Notes under the pieces: model-generated
What the model was told of the DNA's origin: nothing
Databases searched by the model: none
Seen by the model: only the letters and a program-made list of their open reading frames with translations
Translations under genes and position numbers: made by a program
Assembly: GCA_964428955.1 (NCBI GenBank)
Contig: CAYSAD010000003.1
Span: 1 to 64,000 of the forward strand
Direction: 5' to 3'
Source of the DNA: CAYSAD01 sp964428955
GTDB lineage: Bacteria > Patescibacteriota > Saccharimonadia > Saccharimonadales > Saccharimonadaceae
Length of the DNA stretch: 64,000 nt
Part shown: positions 62,918-64,000 of the stretch, one piece after another
Numbering within the stretch: position 1 is the stretch's first letter
Layout of the letters: every line of letters starts with the position of its first letter

Positions 62918-64000
62918 CCGCTCGCCCCACCATGATCTGACCGCGTTTGGCGGTCGCGGTAATTACCGTTCCTTTATCGTATTCGCCCGATAAGATGCCG
63001 TCAGCAATTGGATGTTCCAGCATTTCCTGGATTGTACGTCTTAATGGACGAGCACCGAACTTTTCATCGTGCCCTTTATTTGTCACGAGGCGCTTGGCAG
63101 CGGGTGTCACGACCAAATGGACGCCTTTGCGAATCAAGCGTTGCTGCAGTTCATCGATGAAACGATCGAAAATCTTACCGATTTGATGGCGAGTCAAAGC
63201 CCGGAATGTCACGATCGCATCGAACCGATTGATAAGTTCCGGCCGCATCATTTTCGCTAAAGCCTCTTCAGCGACCTGTTGGTTTTGTTCATGTTCAGCG
63301 TCGAGCTGTTTCTCGTCGGCCTTGGTTTTAGCATGAAAACCAAGTGCCGATTCCTTCATCATCCGATCAGCGCCCAAATTACTTGTCAAAATGACAATCG
63401 TATTCGAGAAATCAACCTGACGACCTTTGGCATCAGTAAGTGTGCCGTCTTCAAGTAGTTGCAATAGAAGTTGGAACACTTCCGGATGAGCTTTTTCTAT
63501 TTCATCAAACAATACTACGCTATATGGTTGACGACGGATCCTGTCGGTTAGCTGACCGCCATCATCGTACCCGACATAGCCAGCTGGCGCGCCAAGTAGC
63601 CGTGAAGTGTTGTGGCGCTCACCGAACTCGCTCATGTCGATCTTAATCAACGCTTGATCGCTACCGAATACCTCGCGGGCTAATACGCGGGCCAGTTCCG
63701 TTTTACCGACACCGGTTGGCCCAAGGAACACAAACGAACCGATCGGCCGTTTATTATCGGCTACGCCACTGCGCGAGCGACGGATAGCCCGCGATACGTT
63801 CTCGACCGCCTGATCTTGGCCGATAATGTATTTACCAAGATGTTGTTCCAGTCGCCGTAGCAGCTTGGCTTCTGATTTTTGAACGCGTTTGACTGGAATA
63901 CCCGTCATCATAGCAATCGCGCCGGCAATATCGTCATCCTTCAGCGTAATCGGTGACTTTTTCTCGAACGCCTCCTTGGTTTCTTCCAACTTAGCGCTAA
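62904..64000 (-). CDS. clpC: ATP-dependent Clp protease ATP-binding subunit ClpC (partial)
   Basis: The frame is open at the window edge, so only the C-terminal about 365 residues are seen. It carries the second AAA+ module: GPTGVGKTELAR (Walker A), VVLFDEIEKAHPEVFQ (Walker B), TSNLG, and the Clp C-terminal GARPLRRTIQEMLEHPIAD. The IGQDQAVENVSRAIRRSRSG start resembles ClpC rather than ClpA or ClpX. A TTG near the edge is inside the frame, not a start. It unfolds substrates for ClpP, which is encoded at 43607. Confidence 0.95.
   Translation of the reverse strand, partial: SAKLEETKEAFEKKSPITLKDDDIAGAIAMMTGIPVKRVQKSEAKLLRRLEQHLGKYIIGQDQAVENVSRAIRRSRSGVADNKRPIGSFVFLGPTGVGKTELARVLAREVFGSDQALIKIDMSEFGERHNTSRLLGAPAGYVGYDDGGQLTDRIRRQPYSVVLFDEIEKAHPEVFQLLLQLLEDGTLTDAKGRQVDFSNTIVILTSNLGADRMMKESALGFHAKTKADEKQLDAEHEQNQQVAEEALAKMMRPELINRFDAIVTFRALTRHQIGKIFDRFIDELQQRLIRKGVHLVVTPAAKRLVTNKGHDEKFGARPLRRTIQEMLEHPIADGILSGEYDKGTVITATAKRGQIMVGRADETS

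Noticed and set aside
1..64000. Recoded UGA (Gly), as in Gracilibacteria and Absconditabacteria
   Set aside because: UGA ends several intact genes (for example 22277 and rsmD at 50909) and no conserved gene has an in-frame UGA at a Gly position.
1..64000. CRISPR arrays, insertion sequences or prophage genes
   Set aside because: No spaced direct repeats, no transposase or integrase motifs, and no phage structural genes were seen in the window.
63987..64000. A TTG start codon for clpC near the window end
   Set aside because: The frame continues without a stop past the window edge and the N-terminal ClpC modules must lie outside, so this is an internal codon.

Overview
The window reads as a chromosome segment of a Candidatus Saccharibacteria (TM7) or closely related Patescibacteria (CPR) member. 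The evidence is composite. The ribosomal gene cluster is compact and has no rpmD (L30) between rpsE and rplO, and no adk or map between secY and infA. Genes are short and tightly packed, often overlapping by 1-4 bases. UGA is an ordinary stop codon, which argues against the recoded CPR lineages. There is a Gram-positive-style envelope kit: sortase, APNTG sorting signal, WxL-like proteins and a class A PBP. Base composition looks close to half GC by eye. Nearly all housekeeping genes lie on the minus strand, so the layout below runs against transcription.

1-3.9 kb: tRNA-Tyr and tRNA-Thr, then a TPR protein, a DNA polymerase III delta-prime-like subunit, an RluA-type pseudouridine synthase and trpS. 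4-24 kb: the S10/spc/alpha ribosomal genes (rpsI, rplM, rplQ, rpoA, rpsD, rpsK, rpsM, rpmJ, infA, a sortase gene, secY, rplO to rplC, rpsJ) and tuf. Small plus-strand genes with their own promoters and hairpin terminators interrupt this run at 8.7-9.0, 20.0-20.5, 20.9-21.3 and 21.8-22.3 kb. 23.7-31.6 kb: a prepilin-like pair, fusA, a block of four unrecognised genes, then rpsG and rpsL, so the str genes are present but split by accessory genes.

31.7-35.7 kb: a four-gene cell-surface locus. It encodes an APNTG sortase substrate, two secreted proteins sharing a WxL-like C-terminal domain, and a membrane-anchored DUF916-like protein with a LysM. The sortase at 9 kb is the only sortase in view that could process the substrate. 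35.8-43.5 kb: rpoC, rpoB and a small membrane protein. 43.6-50 kb: clpP, tig, hisS, an unknown gene, a SpoU methyltransferase, tRNA-Leu(CAG), an FAD-linked oxidase and tRNA-Leu(TAG). 50.3-64 kb: a GNAT, rsmD, a phospholipase C/nuclease-like protein, recG, a HAD hydrolase, a protease-like protein, tyrS and a class A PBP (plus strand). The window ends with a clpC, metallopeptidase, radA, PIN/TRAM operon that resembles the clpC-radA-yacL order of Firmicutes.

Four things stand out. (i) Core machinery has altered signature residues: EF-G has NKIN for NKMD and a degenerate G5, RNA polymerase beta-prime has lost both zinc sites and reads NADYDGD, and S12 has Pro at the Lys88 position. (ii) There is a WxL-like/sortase surface system. 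(iii) Many minus-10 boxes sit only 6-10 bases from the start codon, predicting widespread leaderless mRNAs. (iv) An orphan transcription unit at 8.7-9.0 kb has a hairpin over its Shine-Dalgarno sequence. No CRISPR array, insertion sequence, prophage or rRNA gene was seen.
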